Below, in pieces: positions 17,904-27,136 of a stretch of DNA of 64,000 nucleotides. The notes under the pieces are model-generated. The model did not search any database. It saw nothing but the letters and a program-made list of their open reading frames with translations, and was not told where the DNA came from. Position numbers and translations under genes: made by a program. Source of the stretch: Solobacterium sp. (GTDB lineage Bacteria; Bacillota_I; Bacilli_A; Erysipelotrichales; Erysipelotrichaceae); assembly GCA_022486705.1 (NCBI GenBank), contig JAKVKC010000004.1:42703-106702 (forward strand). Direction: 5' to 3'. Each line of letters begins with the position of its first letter. Position 1 is the first letter of the stretch.

Positions 17904-18947
17904 ATGGCTGAAATGCAGATGAAGCACGTGCAGGAACTTCCGACACCGGAAGAATTGAAAAAGCAGTTTCCCGTAACTAAGGAAATTGCGGCTGTAAAAG
18001 AAAAGAGAGATCAGGAAATACAGGATATCTTCACGGGGAAAGATGATCGTTTTCTGCTCATCATCGGTCCATGCAGTGCCGACCGTGAAGATGCGGTATT
18101 GGAATATATGACGAGACTTGCTAAGCTGCAGGAGAAGGTCAGAGACAGGATCTTAATGATCCCGCGTGTATATACGAATAAACCGCGGACCAAAGGAATT
18201 GGCTATAAAGGAATGCTTCATCAGCCGGATCCTGCCAAAGGCGAGGACATGCTGGCAGGGATCATTTCCATTCGGCAGCTGCATACTGATGTTGTCAGAG
18301 AGACAGGGTTTACCTGTGCCGAAGAAATGCTGTATCCGGAAAATCATGCATACCTCAGCGATCTGCTGAGCTATGTTGCGGTAGGTGCGCGCTCGGTGGA
18401 AGATCAGCAGCATCGCCTTGTTGCCAGCGGCATCGGCATTCCAGCCGGCATGAAGAATCCGACCGGCGGAGATGTATCGGTCATGATGAATTCCATTACT
18501 GCTTCTCAGTCTGCACAGACCTTTATTTACCGCGGATGGGAAGTAGAAACAGAAGGCAATGCATTTGCACATGCAATTCTGCGCGGATATGTCGATAAAT
18601 TCGGCAGATCGCATCCGAATTATCATTATGAAGATCTGCAGAATCTGCTGGAGGAATATCATAAGACAGATCTGAAAAATCCGGCAGTGATTGTTGACTG
18701 CAATCATAACAATTCCGGCAAACAGTTTGCCGAACAGATCCGCATTGCCTTGGACGTACTGCACAGCAGAAGACACAGCGATGATATCAGGAACTTAGTC
18801 AAAGGACTGATGATCGAGAGCTATCTCATCGATGGAAATCAGCAGCCAGGCGGCGATGTATATGGCCAATCGATCACGGATGCATGCCTTGGCTGGGAAA
18901 AGAGCGAAAAGCTTGTTCTTGAATTGGCTGATGAATTGGGCAGATAA
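17904..18947 (+). CDS. aroF: 3-deoxy-7-phosphoheptulonate (DAHP) synthase, class I
   Basis: First enzyme of the shikimate pathway: it condenses phosphoenolpyruvate and erythrose 4-phosphate. Motifs typical of the AroFGH type are GPCSADRED, RVYTNKPRTKGIGYKG, GARSVEDQQHR, AGMKNPTGG, DCNHNNSGK and ESYLIDGNQ. There is no fused chorismate mutase or extra regulatory domain. At 347 residues it has normal length. TGGAG at 17,891 supports the start. Confidence 0.95.
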   Translation: MAEMQMKHVQELPTPEELKKQFPVTKEIAAVKEKRDQEIQDIFTGKDDRFLLIIGPCSADREDAVLEYMTRLAKLQEKVRDRILMIPRVYTNKPRTKGIGYKGMLHQPDPAKGEDMLAGIISIRQLHTDVVRETGFTCAEEMLYPENHAYLSDLLSYVAVGARSVEDQQHRLVASGIGIPAGMKNPTGGDVSVMMNSITASQSAQTFIYRGWEVETEGNAFAHAILRGYVDKFGRSHPNYHYEDLQNLLEEYHKTDLKNPAVIVDCNHNNSGKQFAEQIRIALDVLHSRRHSDDIRNLVKGLMIESYLIDGNQQPGGDVYGQSITDACLGWEKSEKLVLELADELGR

Positions 18948-18962
18948 AAGAAAGGGAACAAT

Positions 18963-19613
18963 ATGCTGAAGGGTGCAATCTTTGACCACGATGGTCTGAT
19001 GTTCGATACCGAGAAGGTATGGCAGCGCAATTGGCAGAAACAGGCAGCGGCAGCAAATATCATTCTTCCCGAAAGATTCAAATATGATATCAGCGGCACA
19101 TCCGGGTCGACAATGAAAGCAGTGATTGAAAAGTATTATCATGTGTCGGATGGCACAGAGATCATGCATACCGTCATTGACGGTGTCCATCATGATCTTT
19201 CCCTGTCCTTAGAAGAGAAAAAAGGACTGCATGAGATCCTGGAGATGTTCCGGTCCCATGGAATCATCATGGCAGTCGCTTCTTCTTCCGATGAAGAGAT
19301 GATCCGCCGAAATCTGAAGAAGGCGGGTATTGAACTGTATTTTCAGGCAGTCGTGTCCAGCCATCATCTGGCCCGCAGCAAACCGGCACCGGATGTTTTC
19401 TTGGAAGCAGCCAGACAGATCCATCTTGATCCGGCAGACTGCTATGTCTTTGAAGATGCGATCAATGGTGTCAAAGCAGGCTGTGCTGCAGGCTGCCGAA
19501 CAATCATGATCCCTGATCTGACGCAGCCGGATGAAGAAACAAAGCAGAGAGCAGCTGCCGTATATCCTTCTTTGATTGAAGCAATGAAAGCAATTGAAGA
19601 AGGAAAGATCTGA
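18963..19613 (+). CDS. HAD hydrolase, beta-phosphoglucomutase-like
   Basis: Motif I is FDHDGLMFDTE (residues ~7-17, where the second Asp of DxD is present), motif II VASSS, motif III K in RSKPAPDVF, and motif IV FEDAINGVKAG. A helical C1 cap lies between motifs I and II. It is a small-molecule phosphatase or mutase of the PGM-like group. It follows DAHP synthase by 15 bases and is likely in the same transcript. Confidence 0.88.
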   Translation: MLKGAIFDHDGLMFDTEKVWQRNWQKQAAAANIILPERFKYDISGTSGSTMKAVIEKYYHVSDGTEIMHTVIDGVHHDLSLSLEEKKGLHEILEMFRSHGIIMAVASSSDEEMIRRNLKKAGIELYFQAVVSSHHLARSKPAPDVFLEAARQIHLDPADCYVFEDAINGVKAGCAAGCRTIMIPDLTQPDEETKQRAAAVYPSLIEAMKAIEEGKI

Positions 19614-19631
19614 TCATATTTCCATAAAAAA

Positions 19632-19676
19632 ACAGTCATGATCATAGATGCAATGTCTGATCATAACTGCTTTTTC
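19632..19676. terminator. Bidirectional terminator between HAD and deoD
   Basis: CAGTCATGATCA pairs with TGATCATAACTG (one mismatch) across a 13-base loop, with an A run before and T run after. Confidence 0.75.
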
Positions 19677-19687
19677 TATACTATTTT

Positions 19688-20398
19688 TCAGTCGGCGATA
19701 GCTGCATCCAGAGCAATCTGCATCATCTTAGTGAAGCTTGTCTGACGTTCCTCTGGGGTCGTGCATTCATCTGTCACAAAGGAATCAGAGATGGTCAACA
19801 GACATGCGGCATTCTTATGAAGCACTCTTGCATTGGAGAATAAAGCAAAGCTCTCCATTTCGACGGCAACGCATTTGTGTGCTTCTACTTCTTTCATATA
19901 CTCTTTTGATTCTCTGTAGAATACATCTGAAGAATGGATGATGCCTTCCTGCAGAGGAATGCTGAGCTTAGCTGCGGCAGCTTTGATCTTTGCATTCAAT
20001 GCTTCGGAAGGATACGTCACATCTTCTGCATAGCCGCACTGTTCTTTGGCAAAAGAAGATTCGCTGTAGGCACCGGATGCCAGAACAACATCATAGACAT
20101 GCAGCTGCTTGACATAGGAACCGGCAGAACCGATCCGGATGATATTTTCAACACCGTACTGACTGAACAGTTCATAGGAATAGATGCCGATAGAAGGCAT
20201 GCCCATGCCGGAAGCCATGACAGTGACAGGCTTTCCTTTCCATGTTCCGGTGTAACCCTGGACGCCGCGGACATTGTTGACCAGTTTTGGATCTGTCAGG
20301 AAGGTATCCGCAATGAACTTTGAGCGCAGGGGATCTCCCGGCATTAAAACAGTTTTGGCGATATCGCCTTTTTGTGCTTCATTATGAGGTGTAGACAT
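19688..20398 (-). CDS. deoD: Purine nucleoside phosphorylase, DeoD type
   Basis: Cleaves purine (deoxy)ribonucleosides with phosphate to the base and (deoxy)ribose 1-phosphate. Landmarks are the start STPHNEA, MPGDPLRSKFIA (phosphate-binding), GSGMGMPSIGIYSYEL-like SGMGMPSIGI, RIGSAGS, and the substrate-ribose motif VEMESFALF. The start at 20,398 is the one with AAGGAG at the right distance; upstream residues in the longer frame are not family-like. Confidence 0.93.
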   Translation of the reverse strand: MSTPHNEAQKGDIAKTVLMPGDPLRSKFIADTFLTDPKLVNNVRGVQGYTGTWKGKPVTVMASGMGMPSIGIYSYELFSQYGVENIIRIGSAGSYVKQLHVYDVVLASGAYSESSFAKEQCGYAEDVTYPSEALNAKIKAAAAKLSIPLQEGIIHSSDVFYRESKEYMKEVEAHKCVAVEMESFALFSNARVLHKNAACLLTISDSFVTDECTTPEERQTSFTKMMQIALDAAIAD

Positions 20399-20434
20399 AG
20401 TATATTCTCCTTTATTTCTGTCCTTAAAGTATAT

Positions 20435-20466
20435 CAAAAAAACAGAGACACTTCCATGTCTCTGTC
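20435..20466 (-). terminator. Terminator of ddl (minus strand)
   Basis: Nine-base perfect stem ACAGAGACA/TGTCTCTGT with six-base loop, followed on the minus strand by seven T. Confidence 0.9.
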
Positions 20467-20468
20467 AG

Positions 20469-21683
20469 TTACATTTTTGAACCCTTGGTCCCCTTGGCTG
20501 AATTCTCACTGTAATTGCTGAGAAGGTTCGTATCATAGGAGAAAGTGATTCTTGATCTTCTGCGCTCACGATCCAGGGCCAGTGCGATCAGCTTATCCAT
20601 GAGCTTTGCGAAGGACATGCCATTCTTTTCCCAGAGATAGAAAGCTAAGGATCCCGGAATCGTATTGATCTCATTGACATAGACCTGCTGGGTATCCTGA
20701 TCCATCATGAAGTCGATGCGGCATACGCCAGACGCACCGAGCACACGGAATGTCTGCAATGACAGATCCTGGATCATTTTTGTTTTCTCATCAGAGATCG
20801 GTGCAGGTACAATTCTTGCCGTGCTTGCCATTCCCTTGGAACCGGATGTCTTGGCACCTTTGGCTCCCTCGCCGCCGCCTTGGTACTTATCCTGAAAGGA
20901 AAGCAGTTCATCGCTGGAAGCACTGCCGACCTGTTCGATCACAGATGCTTCGGCATGATAGCAGTCTCCTAAGACAGAGCAGTTCAGTTCGACCATCGGC
21001 TTGACGACTTTTTCGGTAATGATCTTTTCGTCATACTGGCGGGTATCTTCAAAGCATTCCAGATATTCTTCATCATTATGAGCAATCGCAATCCCGACGG
21101 AGGATCCTGTTCTTGCCGGTTTCAGGATGACGGGATAGATCAGCTGATGGACCTTCTTCAGGATCTCATCCTGATGTTCATCCATTTCGCTGCTGTAGAC
21201 CCAGAACCAATTGGTGATCGGCAGTCCGCTGTTATGGAGAATATTTTTCTGCATGACTTTATCCTGACCGACAGCTGCGCCGTAAAGATCGCATCCGGCA
21301 TATGGTACTTTCAGCATTTCAAAGAAGCCCTGGATCGTGCCGTCTTCGCCATTGGTGCCATGCATGACCGGCACTGCTACATCAATGGTGCCAAGGTCTT
21401 TATTTCCAAACATCTTTGTCTGGGCTGGTTTGATGACGATCTGATTGTCCAGCGAGACGATCGTTACCTGTGTGCATTGTTTCTTCAAAGCATCCAGATC
21501 TTTAAAATTCTTTATATCCCGCAGAAGATCTGAGCAGTACAGTCTGCGATCCTTTGCCACATAGACTGGGATCACATTGTATTTTTCAGTATCCATCGCT
21601 TCCATTGCCTGATGGGCAGAAATAATACTGACTTCGTGCTCGACGGATTCTCCGCCGAAGAATACTGCAATATTTAGCTTCAT
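20469..21683 (-). CDS. ddl: D-alanine--D-alanine ligase
   Basis: ATP-grasp enzyme making the D-Ala-D-Ala end of peptidoglycan. The N-terminal FFGGESVEHEVS, GTNGEDG, KPARTGSSVG and IDFMM ... NEINTIPGS motifs are all present. The omega-loop region has DKYQGG with Tyr, as in D-Ala-D-Ala (not D-lactate) ligases, followed by a Gly/Lys-rich insert. The C-terminus also ends in a Gly/Lys/Ser-rich tail. GGAGG supports the start at 21,683. Confidence 0.94.
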   Translation of the reverse strand: MKLNIAVFFGGESVEHEVSIISAHQAMEAMDTEKYNVIPVYVAKDRRLYCSDLLRDIKNFKDLDALKKQCTQVTIVSLDNQIVIKPAQTKMFGNKDLGTIDVAVPVMHGTNGEDGTIQGFFEMLKVPYAGCDLYGAAVGQDKVMQKNILHNSGLPITNWFWVYSSEMDEHQDEILKKVHQLIYPVILKPARTGSSVGIAIAHNDEEYLECFEDTRQYDEKIITEKVVKPMVELNCSVLGDCYHAEASVIEQVGSASSDELLSFQDKYQGGGEGAKGAKTSGSKGMASTARIVPAPISDEKTKMIQDLSLQTFRVLGASGVCRIDFMMDQDTQQVYVNEINTIPGSLAFYLWEKNGMSFAKLMDKLIALALDRERRRSRITFSYDTNLLSNYSENSAKGTKGSKM

Positions 21684-21792
21684 ATTTACCTCCGATGCAA
21701 ACGCGTTCTTATTATAAACGTAAAAGAAGAGAAAAGAAATCATCGAAGAGGGAAACAGAATGCACAGCAGATGTTAAAAGTACGGTTGGAAA

Positions 21793-21801
21793 TGCTAAAA
21801 T
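21793..21801 (+). promoter_or_regulatory. Extended -10 promoter (TGCTAAAAT)
   Basis: TG-C-TAAAAT 25 bases before the patatin gene start. A clear -35 is not seen. Confidence 0.5.
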
Positions 21802-21825
21802 AGATTAGCAGTTGGAGGTGATCTT

Positions 21826-23133
21826 ATGAAGAAAGCGCTTGTATTGGCCGGCGGAGGTACACGAGGCATCTATCAGCTTGGTGTCCTGAAAGCACTTCAT
21901 GAACTTGGTGAAGATGATTTCAATATGGTCTTCGGTGTTTCTGTGGGTGCCTTGAATGCGGCTATGATCGCACAGGGAGATCTCAATCAGATGGCGCATA
22001 TGTATGATCATTTGAAAGCAGATCAGATTGTAAAAGGATTTGTGCCGAATGATATGTCATTGGCCAATCTTTTCAATGAACGCCAAGAGTTCATTCCAGC
22101 ATTGAAGTATTGGGTAAATAACGGCGGCATTGATATTTCTCCTTTTTATGAGACGGTAAGAAAGTTTTATGATCCAGAGAAGCTTTTTGCTTCAAAAATA
22201 GATTTTTACTGCGTGACAGCAACGGCAAAAAATCACAGCGGTGTTCTGGTCAATAAACAGATGATGAAGGAACATGGTGAAGATTGGCTGGTAGCCAGTG
22301 CCAGTGCCTACCCTGCTTTCCCAGTCAAAGAAATTGATGGAGAGCAGTATGTTGACGGCGGATATTATGACAACTTCCCGGTCGACTATGCCCTGCAGAT
22401 GGGGGCAGATGAGATCATCGGCATTGATCTCGGTCCGGATCCGATCCATCCGCTGTATCTTGATAAAGATGATATATGGTATATCCATCCGCGGGAAGAA
22501 ATGTACAACTTCCTGACCTTTGATCGAAAGCAGATGCAGAAGGCTAAGATCTTGGGCTACAACGATACAATGAAGACATACGGAAAGCTGGAAGGCTGGA
22601 AGTATACATTCAAGCCATTTGTATATCCTGATTATTTTGATGAATACTATCATGGCCTGCTTCTGCTGGAGACGAAGATCAAGATGGCAACGAGCATCAA
22701 TGAACGTTTCCGTTCGCAGCAGGTGATCACGGATCTCCTGAAAGGAAGAATGTATTTGGATCATCTCAGTGTGCGGCAGTATTACTATGGTATTATGGAT
22801 GCGCTGCTGGAGCTTGTTGGAGCAGATTCTTCCCGGATCTATACTCTGGATGAGGCGCGGAATATTATTTTGGCAGCTTTTGCCCAGTGTGCTTATGAGG
22901 ACTATGCGTATAAGCCGATGGGCATTATCGATCTAGCACCATATATTAAATCTTTGGATCAGAAGGGCATTGTAGAGAAGATCATTCATGCAAATCTTTA
23001 TCCTGATCATCGTCTGTTTTCTGATGAGACGATGATGACCCTGTATCCATTTGAAGTTGCGTTAGCTGATTTTGTTACTATTTCTATGAAACATTTGCCG
23101 GAGGAAAGTCATGCAGAAAATCGCTCAGTTTGA
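21826..23133 (+). CDS. Patatin-like phospholipase/acyl hydrolase
   Basis: The catalytic dyad motifs of patatins are present: the oxyanion loop GGGTRG (~8-13), the nucleophile elbow GVSVG (~38-42) and DGG (~176-178). About 200 further residues follow with no recognised domain. It hydrolyses acyl esters of lipids, probably at the inner face of the membrane. The ribosome site GGAGGTGATC is nearly a full anti-16S match. Its end overlaps dut by 23 bases. Confidence 0.88.
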   Translation: MKKALVLAGGGTRGIYQLGVLKALHELGEDDFNMVFGVSVGALNAAMIAQGDLNQMAHMYDHLKADQIVKGFVPNDMSLANLFNERQEFIPALKYWVNNGGIDISPFYETVRKFYDPEKLFASKIDFYCVTATAKNHSGVLVNKQMMKEHGEDWLVASASAYPAFPVKEIDGEQYVDGGYYDNFPVDYALQMGADEIIGIDLGPDPIHPLYLDKDDIWYIHPREEMYNFLTFDRKQMQKAKILGYNDTMKTYGKLEGWKYTFKPFVYPDYFDEYYHGLLLLETKIKMATSINERFRSQQVITDLLKGRMYLDHLSVRQYYYGIMDALLELVGADSSRIYTLDEARNIILAAFAQCAYEDYAYKPMGIIDLAPYIKSLDQKGIVEKIIHANLYPDHRLFSDETMMTLYPFEVALADFVTISMKHLPEESHAENRSV

Positions 23134-23623
23134 AAAAGTATCTCTGCCGCAGTTTGCCAAAGATTGGCCATCAGAACGTTCAGAAACAGCCGAAGAGATC
23201 CGCCGGATCTATGAAGAGATCAAGCTTCCCAAGCGCGCAACGAAAGGATCGGCAGGATATGATTTTTTTGCACCGCTATCGATAGAACTGGCTCCTGGCG
23301 CAGAAATTCTGATACCGACTGGAATTCGTGCTAAAATGGCACCTGGATATGTGCTGATGCTGTTTCCGCGGAGCGGACTTGGCTTCCGATACAGAATGCA
23401 GCTGAATAATACGGTCGGTATTATTGATGCAGACTATTATGATGCTGACAATGAAGGACATATCATGTGCCGGTTTACAAATGATACCCATGAGAACAAA
23501 ACACTTTGCTTAGAAAAAGGCAAAGGGATGGTACAGGGAATCTTTGTGGCCTTCGGCATTGCAGAAGACGATGAAGCAGACGGTGTGCGCACCGGCGGTT
23601 TCGGGAGTACTTCAAAGGAATAA
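23111..23623 (+). CDS. dut: dUTP diphosphatase (trimeric dUTPase)
   Basis: Hydrolyses dUTP to dUMP. The five trimeric-dUTPase motifs can be read: SAGYDFFA, PRSGLGF, GIIDADYY, the QGIFVAFG strand, and the C-terminal RTGGFGSTSK. An N-terminal extension of ~40 residues precedes motif 1. GGAGG at 23,100 supports the start inside the patatin gene. Confidence 0.93.
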   Translation: MQKIAQFEKVSLPQFAKDWPSERSETAEEIRRIYEEIKLPKRATKGSAGYDFFAPLSIELAPGAEILIPTGIRAKMAPGYVLMLFPRSGLGFRYRMQLNNTVGIIDADYYDADNEGHIMCRFTNDTHENKTLCLEKGKGMVQGIFVAFGIAEDDEADGVRTGGFGSTSKE

Positions 23624-23636
23624 AAGGTGAAAGAAA

Positions 23637-24491
23637 ATGGATAAAAAGATCTGGCAGGAAATTGATGAGAAAGAACCGATCCCGGAGAATATTCTTCAGC
23701 GGATGGAAGAGCTTCGCAGCCATAAAGCAGAAGTGATCGAAGATAAGTATATCAAGCGGCCGACCCAGATCGAAGGGATCCGCAGAGCTGGTGTCGTGAA
23801 TACAGGACTGCTGGATCATATCGGCGAAGTCATTCATGATGGCATGTCGACGCAGGAGATCGATGATATTGTTGATGCCTATACAAAGGAACATGGCGGC
23901 ATCTGTGCCTGTCTGAACTTTGAGGGGTATCCGAAGAATGTATGCGTTTCGATCAATGAAGAAGTATGCCATGGCATTCCGGCCCGGCACAGAAAGCTTC
24001 ATGATGGTGATATCGTCAATGTAGACTGTACAACGATCGTAGATGGATACTATGCAGATGCTTCGAGAATGTTCATGATCGGACATGTATCAGAAGCGCG
24101 CCGCAGGCTCGTCGAAGAAACAAAGAAGTGCCTGGAATTGGGCATGGAAGCAGCACAGCCTTGGGCAACGGTAGGAGATATCGGTGCCGTCATTCAGAAG
24201 TATGCTCAGTCCAAAGGCTACTCGGTAGTCAGAGAACTTGGCGGACATGGTGTCGGCATTGAATTCCATGAAGATCCTTTCGTATCTCATGTCGGCAGAA
24301 AGAATACCGGCATGGTGCTCGTACCGGGCATGGTGCTGACGATTGAACCGATGATCAATATCGGCAAGCCGGGCGTCGTGATCGATCCATACAATGATTG
24401 GACAATTTATACGGAAGACGGCAAGGACAGTGCCCAGTGGGAACATACGATCTTAATTACGGAAACAGGAAACGAGATCCTGACGCACTGA
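23637..24491 (+). CDS. map: Methionine aminopeptidase, type I, with N-terminal extension
   Basis: Removes the initiator methionine. The five metal ligands are seen in NVDCT, ADASRMF, GHGVGIEFHE, TIEPM and QWEHT. A ~40-residue N-terminal extension (about 1-42) precedes the catalytic core; it lacks a zinc-finger pattern. The gene sits 13 bases after dut. A terminator follows. Confidence 0.94.
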   Translation: MDKKIWQEIDEKEPIPENILQRMEELRSHKAEVIEDKYIKRPTQIEGIRRAGVVNTGLLDHIGEVIHDGMSTQEIDDIVDAYTKEHGGICACLNFEGYPKNVCVSINEEVCHGIPARHRKLHDGDIVNVDCTTIVDGYYADASRMFMIGHVSEARRRLVEETKKCLELGMEAAQPWATVGDIGAVIQKYAQSKGYSVVRELGGHGVGIEFHEDPFVSHVGRKNTGMVLVPGMVLTIEPMINIGKPGVVIDPYNDWTIYTEDGKDSAQWEHTILITETGNEILTH

Positions 24492-24502
24492 GTATAAATC
24501 AT

Positions 24503-24533
24503 CGCAGATTGACACAATCAGTCTGCGTTTTTT
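24503..24533 (+). terminator. Terminator after map
   Basis: Ten-base stem CGCAGATTGA/TCAGTCTGCG (one G:T) with five-base loop and six T. A TATAAT at 24,536-24,541 just after it may be the -10 of the pyrophosphatase gene. Confidence 0.88.
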
Positions 24534-24556
24534 AGTATAATGAAGTAGGAGAAACT

Positions 24557-26191
24557 ATGAATAACTATATTTATGTTATCGGACATAAGCATCCCGACAG
24601 CGATTCGATATGTGCCGCTATTACGTATGCAGATCTGCTGAATCATCTGGGCAAAGAAGCAGTTGCCTGCCGTCAGGGACCTTTGAATGATGAAACGAAA
24701 TTTATCCTGAAGAGATTTCACCAGGAAACACCATTGCTGCTGAGCGATGCCCGCGCAATGCTGAAAGATATACAGTTGGATGAACCAACTTTTATCAAAG
24801 CAGATGAAACAGTTCATCATGCATGGCATGTCATGCTGCAGACTCAGAACCGTTCTTTATTTGTAATGAATCAGAAAGATGAGCTCTGCGGGATCTGCAC
24901 AACATCCAATCTAGCGAAAGTCAGGATCCACCCAGATGCAGATCTGGAACAGCTGATGTCGACTGCAAAGCTTGAAAATATTGCCCGTACGGTCGGAGGG
25001 ACAGTTGTCACGAGACCGGAAGATTTTCACAGCAACGGCAGTATTCATGTCATTACATTGGATGGCAGAGAAATACAGGCATTTCATCTGAACCATGGCA
25101 TATGCATCCTATCCAGTGACAGCGATAAACAGAGAATGTGCATAGATGCCGGGGCAAAGCTGTTGGTGATCACCTGCGGTCAGTTTGTAGATCAGGGTGT
25201 TCTGGAATATGCCAAAGACAAGCAGTGCGCAATCATTAAAACAGATTTTGATACCATGCATACTGCCCGTACAATCACCGAAAGCTACAGCGTGGAAGAA
25301 GTCATGACAAGACATATCATTTCTTTTGAAGGAGATGAATATGTGGATGATGTTGCTGTAAAGATGAACAATTCCCGTGTGCGTTCCTATCCAGTCAAGG
25401 ATGAGAACGGCACGATCATTGGGGCAGTATCACGCTATCATACGAGAAACTATCGGAGACGGCAGTTTGCCTTGGTCGATCACAGTGCTATGAATCAGAC
25501 GATCAATCATTTGGATCAGGCTGAAGTCGTTGCCATCGTAGATCATCATCATATTGGCGATGTGCAGACCGATGCCCCGATCGAGTATCGGAATCATAAA
25601 TGCGGGTCTACCTGTACGATCCTTTCTGAGATCTATCAGGAGAATGGGCTGCTGCCGGATCATGAGATGTCCGGTCTATTGCTCAGTGCTATTCTGTCAG
25701 ATACGCTGAATCTGAAGAGCGCCACTACGACCAGTGAAGATCAGATCACGGTAAAGTGGCTGGCTGAAAGAGCAGGCATCGCAGATGTAGATGCCTATGC
25801 CAGAGAGATGCTTGGGGCATCCATTGCTCTGACAGATGCTTCGCCGCATGACATTCTGACGCGCGATCTGAAGACCTATGAGATCGGCAGATTCCGCTTT
25901 GCCATCGGGCAGACAAACTATTCCCATATGGAAGAAGTGCAGAAGATCCTGCCGCAGTTCCGTGAGAATCTGAAGAAAGAACAGGCAGAATATAAATTGG
26001 ATCTGATGGTCATGCTGTTTACCGATGTCATGGGAGCTGGTTCGCTGTTTGTCTACTATGGACCGCTGTCCTATGTACTGACTGATCTGATCAAAACAAA
26101 GTTTGACGATCATTCTGGATTTGATCCTAATATCATTTCGCGAAAGCAGCAGCTGATGCCAAAGCTTTCAGAGATCTTAAAAAATATTTAG
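24557..26191 (+). CDS. ppaC: Manganese-dependent inorganic pyrophosphatase (family II) with CBS and DRTGG domains
   Basis: DHH-family enzyme that splits pyrophosphate. The first catalytic part has VIGHKHPDSDS (1-20). A regulatory insert follows, with a first CBS motif, a DRTGG-like region and a second CBS motif (SVEEVMTRHIISF, ~244-295). The catalytic core then resumes with VDHHHIG and ILSDTLNLKS, and a DHHA2 domain closes it. CBS insertion makes such enzymes respond to adenine nucleotides. AGGAG supports the start. Confidence 0.93.
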   Translation: MNNYIYVIGHKHPDSDSICAAITYADLLNHLGKEAVACRQGPLNDETKFILKRFHQETPLLLSDARAMLKDIQLDEPTFIKADETVHHAWHVMLQTQNRSLFVMNQKDELCGICTTSNLAKVRIHPDADLEQLMSTAKLENIARTVGGTVVTRPEDFHSNGSIHVITLDGREIQAFHLNHGICILSSDSDKQRMCIDAGAKLLVITCGQFVDQGVLEYAKDKQCAIIKTDFDTMHTARTITESYSVEEVMTRHIISFEGDEYVDDVAVKMNNSRVRSYPVKDENGTIIGAVSRYHTRNYRRRQFALVDHSAMNQTINHLDQAEVVAIVDHHHIGDVQTDAPIEYRNHKCGSTCTILSEIYQENGLLPDHEMSGLLLSAILSDTLNLKSATTTSEDQITVKWLAERAGIADVDAYAREMLGASIALTDASPHDILTRDLKTYEIGRFRFAIGQTNYSHMEEVQKILPQFRENLKKEQAEYKLDLMVMLFTDVMGAGSLFVYYGPLSYVLTDLIKTKFDDHSGFDPNIISRKQQLMPKLSEILKNI

Positions 26192-26203
26192 AAAAGGGGA
26201 TTT

Positions 26204-27136
26204 ATGCTTGATGTATGTTTGCTTGGAACCGGCGGAACGGTGCCGCTGCCAGATCGCTGGCTGACGTCTCTGCTCATCCGCTGGGAAGGGAAGGAATTAT
26301 TAGTTGACTGCGGGGAAGGTACGCAGATAGCCATGCATGCGCATGGGCTTTCCTGTCGGCATATCGATACGATCCTTCTCACGCATTTTCATGCCGACCA
26401 TACAGCGGGACTGCCGGGACTGCTCTTATCGATGGCGAAAGCTGATCGCACAGAACCAATCACCATTATCGGACCGAAAGGTCTGCCGGAGATCCTGAAG
26501 GGTGTTTATCTTGTGGCACGCTATATTCCCTTTGAGATCAAATACATGGAATTGACAGAGAATGAACAGTCCTTTGATATTGATGATCTGCATGTCACAG
26601 CTTTCGGTTTAAGGCACAGTGTGCCGTGCTATGGCTATGAGTTCAAATTAGGCCGCCGGCCGAAGTTCGATGTTGGGAAAGCCAGAGAGAATTATGTTCC
26701 TTTGTCTGCTTGGAATACGCTGCAGCATGGGAACAGTGCGGAGATCGATGGCATCACCTATACACCGGATATGGTCATGGGCGAAGCTCGTGAAGGAATT
26801 AAGATCGTATATGCAACAGATACACGTCCTGTTCCTGCCATTCTTCACCATGCCATGCATGCAGACCTGCTGATAGCAGAAGGCATGTACGGCGATCCGG
26901 AAAAGATCGACAATGCGAAACAGAATAAGCATATGATGATGCAGGAAGCTGCTTCCATTGCTTCAGAAGCAGATGTCCGCGAATTATGGCTGACGCATTA
27001 CAGTCCATCCATGTATGAGCCGCTGATCTATGAAGCGGAATTGCTTGGCATCTTTGCCCATACATCAGTTTCAAAAGATGGACAGAGAGAAGATATCAGT
27101 TTCAGCGATGAGGAGGCCGCATGTTCGAGATCATAA
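26204..27136 (+). CDS. rnz: Ribonuclease Z
   Basis: Metallo-beta-lactamase-fold endonuclease that matures the 3' ends of tRNAs. It begins with LLGTGGTVPLPDR, and carries the zinc motif LTHFHADHTAGLPG (~59-72), YATDTR (~205) and the C-terminal LTHYSPS. The normal length for the family (~307) is matched. It lies 12 bases after ppaC and overlaps the next gene by 16 bases. Confidence 0.93.
   Translation: MLDVCLLGTGGTVPLPDRWLTSLLIRWEGKELLVDCGEGTQIAMHAHGLSCRHIDTILLTHFHADHTAGLPGLLLSMAKADRTEPITIIGPKGLPEILKGVYLVARYIPFEIKYMELTENEQSFDIDDLHVTAFGLRHSVPCYGYEFKLGRRPKFDVGKARENYVPLSAWNTLQHGNSAEIDGITYTPDMVMGEAREGIKIVYATDTRPVPAILHHAMHADLLIAEGMYGDPEKIDNAKQNKHMMMQEAASIASEADVRELWLTHYSPSMYEPLIYEAELLGIFAHTSVSKDGQREDISFSDEEAACSRS

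Noticed and set aside
16993..17946. 317-codon minus-strand frame across GH3 and the DAHP synthase start
   Set aside because: Overlaps two strongly supported genes, with no family-like motifs.
24509..24514. TTGACA inside the map terminator as a -35 box
   Set aside because: The distance to TATAAT at 24,536 is 21 bases, too long.
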